Source of the DNA: Methylobacterium trifolii
GTDB taxonomy: Bacteria; Pseudomonadota; Alphaproteobacteria; Rhizobiales; Beijerinckiaceae
Direction of reading: 5' to 3'
NCBI RefSeq assembly: GCF_022179685.1
Contig: NZ_BPRB01000073.1
Coordinates: 1-64,000 of the forward strand
Length of the DNA stretch: 64,000 nucleotides
This document shows, piece by piece, positions 8,314-16,436 of the stretch. The notes beneath the pieces were generated by a model. It was not told where the DNA came from and did not search any database. It saw nothing but the letters and a program-made list of their open reading frames with translations. Each line of letters starts with the position of its first letter. Positions within the stretch are counted from its first letter, which is position 1. A program made the position numbers and the translations under genes.

Positions 8314-9807
8314 ATGGCCGAGGACGAGTTGCGGCCGATGGAGGCCGTCGCGGACGTGACGGTCGCGGTGGACCGGTTGATCGCCCTCCACGCTGAGGCG
8401 ACGCGGGCGCTGCGCGCGGCGCTGGACCGCTACCTCGACGGCGGGCCGCCCCCCGACGCCGCCGAGCGCCTGCGCTTCCGCTACCCGGAGCTGCGCGTGA
8501 CCTACCGGCCGAACGGGCCGGTGCCGCGCATCAGCCGGGCCACCGCCAAGCTCCAGAGCGCGGGGGTCTACGCCACCACCGTGACCCAGCCCGCCTATTT
8601 CCGCGCCTACCTGATCGCACAGCTCGAGCCGCTGGTGGCCGATTACGGCGTCGGCCTGGAGGTGGGCGTGAGCGCCCAGGAGATCCCCTACCCCTACGTC
8701 CTGGAGGCGGGGATCGGCCCGAGCCGCCGCTCCGTCGACGGGGCGGATCTGGCGACCTGGTTCCCGGTGCCCCTGCTCTCGGTGGTGGGCGACGAGGTCG
8801 CGGACGGGCTCTGGGACCTTGCCGCCGACGAACCGCGCCCCCTCGCCCTGTTCGACGCGGTCCGGGTCGACTACTCCCTGCGCCGCCTCGTGCACTACAC
8901 CGGCTGCGACTGGCGCGAGGTCCAGCCCTGGATTCTGCTGACCAACTACCACCGCTACGTCGACCAGTTCGTGCGCCACGGCCTGGAGCGGCTGGCGGAG
9001 GGCGCCGAGGGTTTCGAGAAGCTGGTGCTGCCCGGCGGCATCGTGGTGCGGCGGGAGGAGGCGGCCGGGGCCGACCCGGCGGCGGTGATCGCCGCCTCGC
9101 CCTGGCACCGCTTCCAGATGCCGGCCTACCACCTCGTCGGCCGCGGGCCGGACGGGGCCATGCAGGGCACGAGCCTCGTCAACATCGGCGTCGGCCCCTC
9201 GAACGCCAAGACCGTCACCGACCACTTGGCGGTGCTGCGGCCCCATTGCTGGCTGATGGTCGGCCATTGCGGGGGCCTGCGCCAGTCGCAGACCATCGGC
9301 GACTACGTGCTGGCCCACGGCTACATGCGCCGCGACCGCATCCTCGACGAACTGGTGCCGCCGGACGTGCCGGTGCCGGCTTTGGCCGAGGTGCAGCTCG
9401 CCCTCCAGGCGGCCGCGGCCCGCGTCACGGGGGAGCAGGCGGACGCCCTCAAGCGGCGCCTGCGCACCGGCACGGTCGTCACCTACGACGACCGCAACTG
9501 GGAGCTGCGCTTCTCGCAGGAGCGGCGCCGGATCAACCTCAGCCGCGCCATCGGCGTGGACATGGAGAGCGGCACCGTGGCGGCCCAAGGCTATCGCCTG
9601 CGGGTGCCCTACGGCACCCTGCTCTGCGTCTCCGACAAGCCGCTGCACGGGGAGATCAAGCTGCCCGGCGCCGCCAACGCCTTCTACGAGCGGGCCGTTT
9701 CCGAGCACCTGAGGATCGGGCTCTCCGCCCTCGACATCCTGCGCACCGACCGCCACGGCCTGCATTCGCGCAAGCTCCGGAGCTTCGACGAGCCTCCGTT
9801 CCGCTGA
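8314..9807 (+). CDS. amn: AMP nucleosidase
   Basis: Hydrolyses AMP to adenine and ribose 5-phosphate in purine salvage and AMP control. At 497 aa it is close to E. coli Amn (about 480). An N-terminal AMP-nucleosidase domain (residues 1 to about 180) precedes a PNP/UDP-phosphorylase-like catalytic domain with VGHCGGLRQSQTIGDYVLAHGY, the substrate-binding GVDMESGTVAAQGYR and VSDKPLHGEIKLPG. The ATG at 8314 is preceded by GGAG nine bases upstream; an in-frame ATG at 8290 lacks this. It is divergent from trmO. Confidence 0.93.
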   Translation: MAEDELRPMEAVADVTVAVDRLIALHAEATRALRAALDRYLDGGPPPDAAERLRFRYPELRVTYRPNGPVPRISRATAKLQSAGVYATTVTQPAYFRAYLIAQLEPLVADYGVGLEVGVSAQEIPYPYVLEAGIGPSRRSVDGADLATWFPVPLLSVVGDEVADGLWDLAADEPRPLALFDAVRVDYSLRRLVHYTGCDWREVQPWILLTNYHRYVDQFVRHGLERLAEGAEGFEKLVLPGGIVVRREEAAGADPAAVIAASPWHRFQMPAYHLVGRGPDGAMQGTSLVNIGVGPSNAKTVTDHLAVLRPHCWLMVGHCGGLRQSQTIGDYVLAHGYMRRDRILDELVPPDVPVPALAEVQLALQAAAARVTGEQADALKRRLRTGTVVTYDDRNWELRFSQERRRINLSRAIGVDMESGTVAAQGYRLRVPYGTLLCVSDKPLHGEIKLPGAANAFYERAVSEHLRIGLSALDILRTDRHGLHSRKLRSFDEPPFR

Positions 9808-9836
9808 CGCCGGAGCCGGCATCGGCAATTCCGGCG
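9808..9836. terminator. Hairpin between convergent amn and PepSY gene ends
   Basis: CGCCGGA (9808-9814) pairs with TCCGGCG (9830-9836) in the 38-bp gap between two convergent stop codons. There is no U-tract on either side, so it is a plausible bidirectional but weak terminator. Confidence 0.35.
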
Positions 9837-9845
9837 GAGCGCGCC

Positions 9846-11312
9846 TCACGATTCCCGGAAACCGCCCGCTCGAACCGCCCTCGGTCGCGATAGCCGCCGC
9901 CAGCCGAGGACGATCCCGGTCAGCGCGATCACCCCGGCCAGGAGGTTGAGCAGCCACTGCGCCGCCTCGCGGGCGTCCGGGTGATGGATCAGGACCGGCA
10001 GGTCGAGGCGGTGCAGGGCGGAGAACAGCCAGCGGTTGGCCCGGCCCGAGCGGTCGAGGCGGGACAGGATCTCGCCGGTGCGCGGGTCCACGTGCAGCCA
10101 GGTCGCGGCCGGGTCGGCGAAGCGCAGGCGCAGCACCGGCAGGGGCGGGGCGTCGCCGTGGGGATACCAGTAGAGGTCGTAGGCGCCGAGATGCTCCACC
10201 TGCGGGGGCGGGGCGCCCGGCATCGCCGCCGTCGAGGCGGCCACGATCTCCGCCTCGTCCGGCCCGCCGGCAGGCTCGGCCACGCGCGGGCCCTCCGGCG
10301 TCAGCGCGACGACCAGCCAGCGCCCGCCGAGGCGTGTGAAGCGCAGGGCGGCCGCATCCGGGCCGGCCAGGCGCGCGAGAGCCAGGGCGTCGAGGCCCAC
10401 GGGGCCGGCCGGGCCCGCCTGGGCCGCGAGCAGCGCCGCCGGGGGGCTCGCTGAGGCGAACCAGCGGTTCGGGTTCATGGAGAGCCAGCCGCTGACGATG
10501 AAGGTGGTCAGGCCGAGGCCGCCGGCGAGCCCGAACAGGTGGTGCCAGCGCGAGACGCCGCGATAGGGCGTCACGGTGCCGTGGGGGTAGCGGCGGCGCA
10601 GGCGCAGGCGCCAGATCCCGAGGACGAGGCCGCTGAACGCCGACAGGGCCGCGATCCCGGAGAGCCACAGCACCACGTCGCGCCACAGCCCGGCGCGGGC
10701 GCGCAGCGGCGTGAGGTAGACCCAGTGCACCACGGCGCCCACCCAGTTCCAGCCGCGCTCGAACCGGGTGGTGTCGAGGGCGGTCTCGCCCGTGACCTGC
10801 GAGACGTAGAGCTCGGTCCCGGCCGGGTCTTCGAGCATCACCTTGTGGAAGGGCCGGAGCGGGTCGTAGCGGGCCGTCACCGTCCACTGGTCGCGTGCGA
10901 CGATCTCCACGCCGGCGCGTCCGGGCACGCCGCCCGCGAGGCGCAGGGCCAGGTCCGGCCCGACCGGCCCCGGCAGCGCCCCGGTGCGGGCCGAGACGGT
11001 GACGCGGCGCCCGTCCGCGGCCACGATCCGGTAGACCGGCTCGTCGCCCCGCATCTCCAGGCCGAAGCTGCGGGGCGGCTCAGGCAGAGCCGCCGCCGCG
11101 AGCGCCGCGTCCGGCGGGACCGCGACGTGCTCCCAGGCCATCGGCGGCAGGCGGGCGAGGCGCTCGGCCTCCGTGAGCGCGGGGAACGGCACGGAGAGCA
11201 TCACCAGCCCCGAGCCGATCCACAGGGCGAAGAGCAGCCCCGTGGCGATGCCGAGCCAGCGGTGGCCGAGGATCAGCCAGCGCTTGCCCGCCTTGAGGAG
11301 CGCGCGCCTCAC
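9846..11312 (-). CDS. PepSY-domain membrane protein (PepSY-associated TM family)
   Basis: A 488-aa inner-membrane protein with the PepSY_TM layout: TM1 near residues 12-35 after a GHRWLGIATGLLFALWIGSGLVML start, a periplasmic PepSY-like region (EPVYRIVAADGRRVTVSARTG), paired TMs around 200-260 with RWHHLFGLAGGLGLTTF, a second periplasmic PepSY region (WLHVDPRTGEILSRLDRSGR), and a last TM (WLLNLLAGVIALTGIVLGW). Relatives sit beside ferric-siderophore receptors and some reduce iron-siderophore complexes, using His residues on the TMs. Its GTG start overlaps the stop of the TonB receptor, so the two form one unit under a B12 riboswitch. Confidence 0.82.
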   Translation of the reverse strand: MRRALLKAGKRWLILGHRWLGIATGLLFALWIGSGLVMLSVPFPALTEAERLARLPPMAWEHVAVPPDAALAAAALPEPPRSFGLEMRGDEPVYRIVAADGRRVTVSARTGALPGPVGPDLALRLAGGVPGRAGVEIVARDQWTVTARYDPLRPFHKVMLEDPAGTELYVSQVTGETALDTTRFERGWNWVGAVVHWVYLTPLRARAGLWRDVVLWLSGIAALSAFSGLVLGIWRLRLRRRYPHGTVTPYRGVSRWHHLFGLAGGLGLTTFIVSGWLSMNPNRWFASASPPAALLAAQAGPAGPVGLDALALARLAGPDAAALRFTRLGGRWLVVALTPEGPRVAEPAGGPDEAEIVAASTAAMPGAPPPQVEHLGAYDLYWYPHGDAPPLPVLRLRFADPAATWLHVDPRTGEILSRLDRSGRANRWLFSALHRLDLPVLIHHPDAREAAQWLLNLLAGVIALTGIVLGWRRLSRPRAVRAGGFRES

Positions 11313-13510
11313 CACGCCACGCTGTAGGCGACCTCGACGGATTGCGGGCGGCCGAGTTGCCACTTGTTGCCGACCCCGTTCACCGCGTCCCCGCTGATGG
11401 CGTAGACCTTGTCGAACAGGTTGTAGACGCGCACCGACAGCCGCGAGTTTGCCGTGACCTGATGGTCGAGGACCAGGTTGACGAGATTGTAGGCGGGGCG
11501 CCGGGCGGTGTTGCCGAAATCGCTGTAGGTCGTGCCGACGTTCTGCAGGCCGACCCGCGCGGTCCAGTCGCGGAAGACGTCCCAGGTCAGCCACAGGTTG
11601 GCGACGCGTTCGGGCACGTAGATCGGCTGATTGCCCGCGTAGGAGACCGTCGCCCCGTTCACGGTCTCGTCGAACCGGTCGTACTGGGCGTGCAGCAGGG
11701 CGATGTTGCCGTCGACCCGCCAACCCGGTGCGATCCGCCAGCCGAGGGCGAATTCCACGCCCTGCGACGATTGTTGGCCGACCTGGGTCGCGACGTTGGG
11801 CTGGCCGGGCACCGTGGACACCAGATTGTCCTTGACGATCCGGTATCCGGCCAGCGTCCACTCGACGCCGCCGTCGAAGACGAGTCCCTTGGCCCCGACC
11901 TCCACCTGCTGCCCGGTGGCGAGCGTGAAGCCCGCCAGCGACTGGTTGAGGGTGATCAGGCTGTTCACCGGATCGGTGGCGGTGCTGTACTGGGCGTAGA
12001 GGGCCGTGTCCGGCGTCGGGTTGTAGACCAGGCCGAAGCGGTACCCGAGCGAGCGGTAGGTGCGCTCGAACTGCGTGCCGGAGCGCAGGTCCTCGCGCTG
12101 GAGCGTCGGCACGTCGAAGCGGACCCCCGTGAGGAAGGACAGGCGGTCCGTGAGCACCAGCCGGTCCTCGGCGAAGACGGAGGCCTGCCGGGTCGAGGTC
12201 TGGTAGGCCGGGCTCGCCCGCCCGTTCGCCGGGAAGAAGCCGGGGTCGTAGCCCACGAGCGGCACGCTGGAGGTTTCCTCGTCGAAGGTGAAGTTGTTGG
12301 TGTGGCGGAAGCCGATGTGGTTCACGTCGAAGCCGGCCAGGAACTGGTTCGGCAGGCCGAACAGGTTGCCCTTGAAGGCGGCATCGAGCCGGTTCCCGAC
12401 CTGTTCTTGGCTGTGATAGATCTCGGTGAAGGCCGAACGGTCGACCAGGCCCGTTCCGCGATTGACGGCGTATTGCTCGACGTCGAGCCAGTGTCGGCGG
12501 GAGGTCAGCCGGTAGGCGGTGTTGCGCACCGTGATGTCGGCGGTCGGCGTCCACTCGGTCTTCAACTGCGTCCAGTTGTCGGCCCAGGTGATCTTGGCGT
12601 CGCGGACGTTGTAGTTGTTGAACCGGATCAGGTCGGGGATGCGTCCTTCGACCAGCGGCGTGCCCCAGTAGCGCATCGGCTCCTGGTAGCCGAGGTCGTG
12701 CGTGAGCGTGAAGGCGAGGTCCGGGCTCGGCTGGAACAGCAGGGCCGCCGACACCGCGAGGTTGCGGAAATCCCCGTTCGGGCGGACCCACCCGTCCGAG
12801 CGGTTTCCACTGACGTTGAGGCGGTAGGCGAAGGTGTTGCCGAACGCCTCCTGCGCGATGGCCCCCCCGGAATCGAAGGCGAGGCGCGCGGTCGCGTCCG
12901 TGCCGATGACGGCGCGGGCGGCGTTGATCGACACGAAGCTCGGCTTCTTGGGCACCACGTTGATCACGCCGCCGATGGCGCCGTCCCCGTAGAGCACTGA
13001 GGCCGGTCCGCGCAGCACCTCGATGCGCTCCACGTTCCAGGTGTCGAACGGGAAGGTGACGGTGTTGGCGCCGACGTAGAAGCGCGTCCCGTCGTAGAGC
13101 TGCTGGATCGAGTTGGGACCCGCGAAGCCGCGACTCGTGAAGGCGCCGTTGCCGTTGCCCGGCTCGGCGATGGTGGTGATGCCGGTGGCATCCTGCGTCA
13201 CGGCCTCGGCGATGGTGTCCTGCCCGCGCAGGCGCGCGGTCTCGCCGGCGATGACGTCGACGCTGGCCATCGCCTCCAGGGGCGTCAGGCCGAGGCGGCT
13301 CGCGCCCCGGTCCGGCGTGCGCAGGTTGAGGCCGACCGGGTCGGCACGCGTCAGGCCGACGCCGGTGCCCTCCACCGAGAGCTGGTCGAGGACGACGCTG
13401 CCCGATGGGCCTGGCTGCGCCTGGGCGGTGGCGGACGCGAGGATCGGCGCGGCGCAGGCGAGCGCGCGCAGGGATGCGGACAAGGAGACGGATCTGGAGA
13501 GGGATGACAC
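11309..13510 (-). CDS. TonB-dependent siderophore-type receptor under B12 riboswitch control
   Basis: An outer-membrane receptor of about 733 aa with a signal peptide (ALACAAPILASATAQAQ), a plug domain (DTIAEAVTQDATGITTI, TSRGFAGPNSIQQLYDGTRFY, VERIEVLRGPASVLYGDGAIGGVINVVPKKP) and a barrel ending EVAYSVAW. The plug resembles FhuA/FpvA-like siderophore receptors rather than BtuB. The GTG at 13510 was chosen by analogy with btuB, whose leader and start region are nearly identical; a GTG at 13540 is possible. The longer open frame upstream is only translation of the riboswitch. The ligand is unknown: a cobamide, a cobalt chelate, or a metallophore whose need depends on B12 status. Confidence 0.83.
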   Translation of the reverse strand: MSSLSRSVSLSASLRALACAAPILASATAQAQPGPSGSVVLDQLSVEGTGVGLTRADPVGLNLRTPDRGASRLGLTPLEAMASVDVIAGETARLRGQDTIAEAVTQDATGITTIAEPGNGNGAFTSRGFAGPNSIQQLYDGTRFYVGANTVTFPFDTWNVERIEVLRGPASVLYGDGAIGGVINVVPKKPSFVSINAARAVIGTDATARLAFDSGGAIAQEAFGNTFAYRLNVSGNRSDGWVRPNGDFRNLAVSAALLFQPSPDLAFTLTHDLGYQEPMRYWGTPLVEGRIPDLIRFNNYNVRDAKITWADNWTQLKTEWTPTADITVRNTAYRLTSRRHWLDVEQYAVNRGTGLVDRSAFTEIYHSQEQVGNRLDAAFKGNLFGLPNQFLAGFDVNHIGFRHTNNFTFDEETSSVPLVGYDPGFFPANGRASPAYQTSTRQASVFAEDRLVLTDRLSFLTGVRFDVPTLQREDLRSGTQFERTYRSLGYRFGLVYNPTPDTALYAQYSTATDPVNSLITLNQSLAGFTLATGQQVEVGAKGLVFDGGVEWTLAGYRIVKDNLVSTVPGQPNVATQVGQQSSQGVEFALGWRIAPGWRVDGNIALLHAQYDRFDETVNGATVSYAGNQPIYVPERVANLWLTWDVFRDWTARVGLQNVGTTYSDFGNTARRPAYNLVNLVLDHQVTANSRLSVRVYNLFDKVYAISGDAVNGVGNKWQLGRPQSVEVAYSVAW

Positions 13511-13644
13511 GGGACAGGCCTCGGGCGACGTCTGTGGCACGTCACCGCGAACGAAGCCTCGGCCCCCGCGCGTCATCGGACGGCCGGGCGCCTCGACACC
13601 CGCCGGAGCACCCCGCCCGACGCGTTTCGCGTGTGACCACGACT

Positions 13645-13815
13645 GACGGCAGGTCTCCTGGCTCGCGGGTCTCGGCCCTCTCACCGTCTTCCCGGATGAG
13701 GCTCATCCAGTGACTCAGGTGGTGGAGGGCTCGCCGCTCACAGTTGCGGGGGCAGCCGCGGCATCGGGGCCAAGCCCTTCACCGCGTTCCCTTTTGATCC
13801 CCGAAGGGAACCGTC
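13645..13815 (-). promoter_or_regulatory. Second cobalamin riboswitch
   Basis: This has the same elements as the btuB riboswitch: B12 box AGCCAGGAGACCTGCCG, the CCCCCGCAACTGTGAGC core, and closing stem GACGG (13811-13815) with CCGTC (13645-13649). It lies about 135 nt upstream of the TonB receptor start. Aptamer segments such as the 27 nt around the B12 box match the first copy exactly, while internal loops differ. It should repress the receptor-PepSY pair when adenosylcobalamin is abundant. Confidence 0.95.
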
Positions 13816-14129
13816 GCGTACGGATGTCGCAGCCGGGTCCGGCAGCGTCAATCCGGATCGCGTGCTCGCGATGGGGACAGGACATTTGGCGCCGGCCCTG
13901 TGCTCAGGGTGCGACACCCAGACCCGGGATTGTCCGAATGGCGACGGGAATTCGGGCCGCCGGATCGAGCGCGCGCGGGAACCGGACACCGGGTCCGCGC
14001 TTTCGGACCGCAGCGCCTGCCGAGGGCGGCGACACCGGTTCGTGGCCGGGACGCGCCGGGCGGCGGGACATGTGAGCCTCCGTCCGACCGGATCGGAGAC
14101 GGCTCCGCACGTGAGAAGAAGGACTGTCC
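13816..14129. other. Intergenic region between the second riboswitch and the csbD-like gene
   Basis: This must hold divergent promoters for the riboswitch transcript (minus) and the CsbD-like gene (plus). A GC-rich imperfect hairpin lies near 14076-14103, and AAGGA shortly before 14130 is a good ribosome-binding site for the plus-strand gene. No convincing small gene is seen. Confidence 0.4.
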
Positions 14130-14567
14130 ATGAACAGGGATCACATCGAAGGCGGCATCCGCAACCTCCGCGGCCGGGCCAAGACCGCGCTGGGCGCCGT
14201 GGGCGGCAGCCCCCGCCCGCAGGTCGAGGGCGCCATCGACCAGGCGGCCGGCGCCGCGCAATACGCCTACGGCCGGGCGCGCGACACCGCCCGCGACCTG
14301 CGCCGCGACGGCGAGCACCTCGTCGACGAGGCGCGCGAGCGCGGCCAGGCCCTGGCCGAGGACCTGACGGAGCGCGGCCGGCACTACCGCGGACGCGGCC
14401 AGGCCATCGCCGGCGACGTGGCCGAGCGCGGCCGGCACTATCGCGCCCGGGCCGAGCAGCACGGCCGTGCGGTGGCCCAGCGCGCCGAGGACAACAAGGC
14501 GACGACGCTGGCCGTCGTCGCGGCGGTCGCCTTCGGCCTCGGCTGGCTCTTGCGCCCGAGCCGGTGA
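14130..14567 (+). CDS. CsbD-like / ElaB-YqjD-like stress protein with C-terminal membrane anchor
   Basis: A 145-aa highly charged helical protein. The N-terminus (NRDHIEGGIRNLRGRAKTALG) resembles CsbD general-stress proteins; the middle contains an internal repeat (ERGRHYRGRGQAIAGD / ERGRHYRARAEQHG); the end is a single TM helix followed by Arg, like the ElaB/YqjD tail that anchors ribosome-associated stress proteins to the inner membrane. The start has AAGGA upstream. The stress role is a family-level inference. Confidence 0.7.
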   Translation: MNRDHIEGGIRNLRGRAKTALGAVGGSPRPQVEGAIDQAAGAAQYAYGRARDTARDLRRDGEHLVDEARERGQALAEDLTERGRHYRGRGQAIAGDVAERGRHYRARAEQHGRAVAQRAEDNKATTLAVVAAVAFGLGWLLRPSR

Positions 14568-14581
14568 CGCGACGCCCCTGA

Positions 14582-14602
14582 CGCCGGGCCCCCGGCCCGG
14601 CG
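14582..14602 (+). terminator. Perfect GC hairpin after the CsbD-like gene
   Basis: A 9-bp perfect stem (CGCCGGGCC with GGCCCGGCG) with a CCC loop starts 14 bases after the stop codon. It lacks a U-run. It probably ends or protects the transcript before the ahcY regulatory region. Confidence 0.5.
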
Positions 14603-14619
14603 CAGTCTGGAAAAGCTCG

Positions 14620-14637
14620 CATAAAGACATCTTTATG
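14620..14637. promoter_or_regulatory. Perfect palindromic operator upstream of ahcY
   Basis: CATAAAGACATCTTTATG is an 18-bp palindrome with 8-bp arms around a CA centre, AT-rich in a GC-rich background, lying 80 bp before ahcY. The form (ATAAAGAnnTCTTTAT) resembles operators I recall for ArsR-family regulators of the SAM/SAH methyl cycle in Alphaproteobacteria. Which regulator binds is inference; no such gene is in the window. Confidence 0.65.
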
Positions 14638-14716
14638 TCTTGATTGCTTCGTATCCGGCGACCTGCTAGAGGCTTCGGCCGAACCAGCAACGCACGGATA
14701 CGGAGCGCGAGCGCGA

Positions 14717-16117
<1,401 letters not shown>

Positions 16118-16151
16118 CGCGCACGCAACCTCAGGGCGAATCGATCTCGAC

Positions 16152-16189
16152 AGGGAGAGCCTGGCGTCCGCGCCGGGCTCTCCCTTTTT
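16152..16189 (+). terminator. Intrinsic terminator of ahcY
   Basis: AGGGAGAGCCTGGCG pairs with CGCCGGGCTCTCCCT (one G-U-type mismatch) around a TCCG loop, followed by TTTTT. The stem starts 34 bases after the ahcY stop. Confidence 0.9.
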
Positions 16190-16436
16190 GTCAAGGTGGA
16201 ACGGCCCCCGGCGACTGTGTCTTCTGTGTGTCGTTGACGCCCGACATGCACGCCCGGCGATATCGCCAAGCTTGAGCCCCTTCCGGCGCGATTCACCCTC
16301 GCGCTACAGTATGGGCGATTCAGCAATGAAGTCGGCTCCTGGGCCGGCCCGGAAGGGCGGTCCGTGGGAACGGTGCGGTTCGCGCCGCGCGCTCGCGCGC
16401 GCCGGCCGCAGCGGCGGGACGTGGAGGCGGGGGATC
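16190..16436 (+). other. Upstream region of divL
   Basis: An open frame runs through this stretch into divL, but no initiation site in it is supported. GGAGG at 16423-16427 fixes the divL start at 16437. GATTC sites (GANTC, the CcrM methylation target of Alphaproteobacteria) occur at 16290-16294 and 16317-16321, with a further GAATC at 16138-16142 beside the ahcY end. Confidence 0.45.

Noticed and set aside
13511-13684. N-terminal extension of the TonB receptor frame into the riboswitch
   Set aside because: The extra residues are a translation of the B12 aptamer and leader; a signal peptide begins only after the GTG at 13510.
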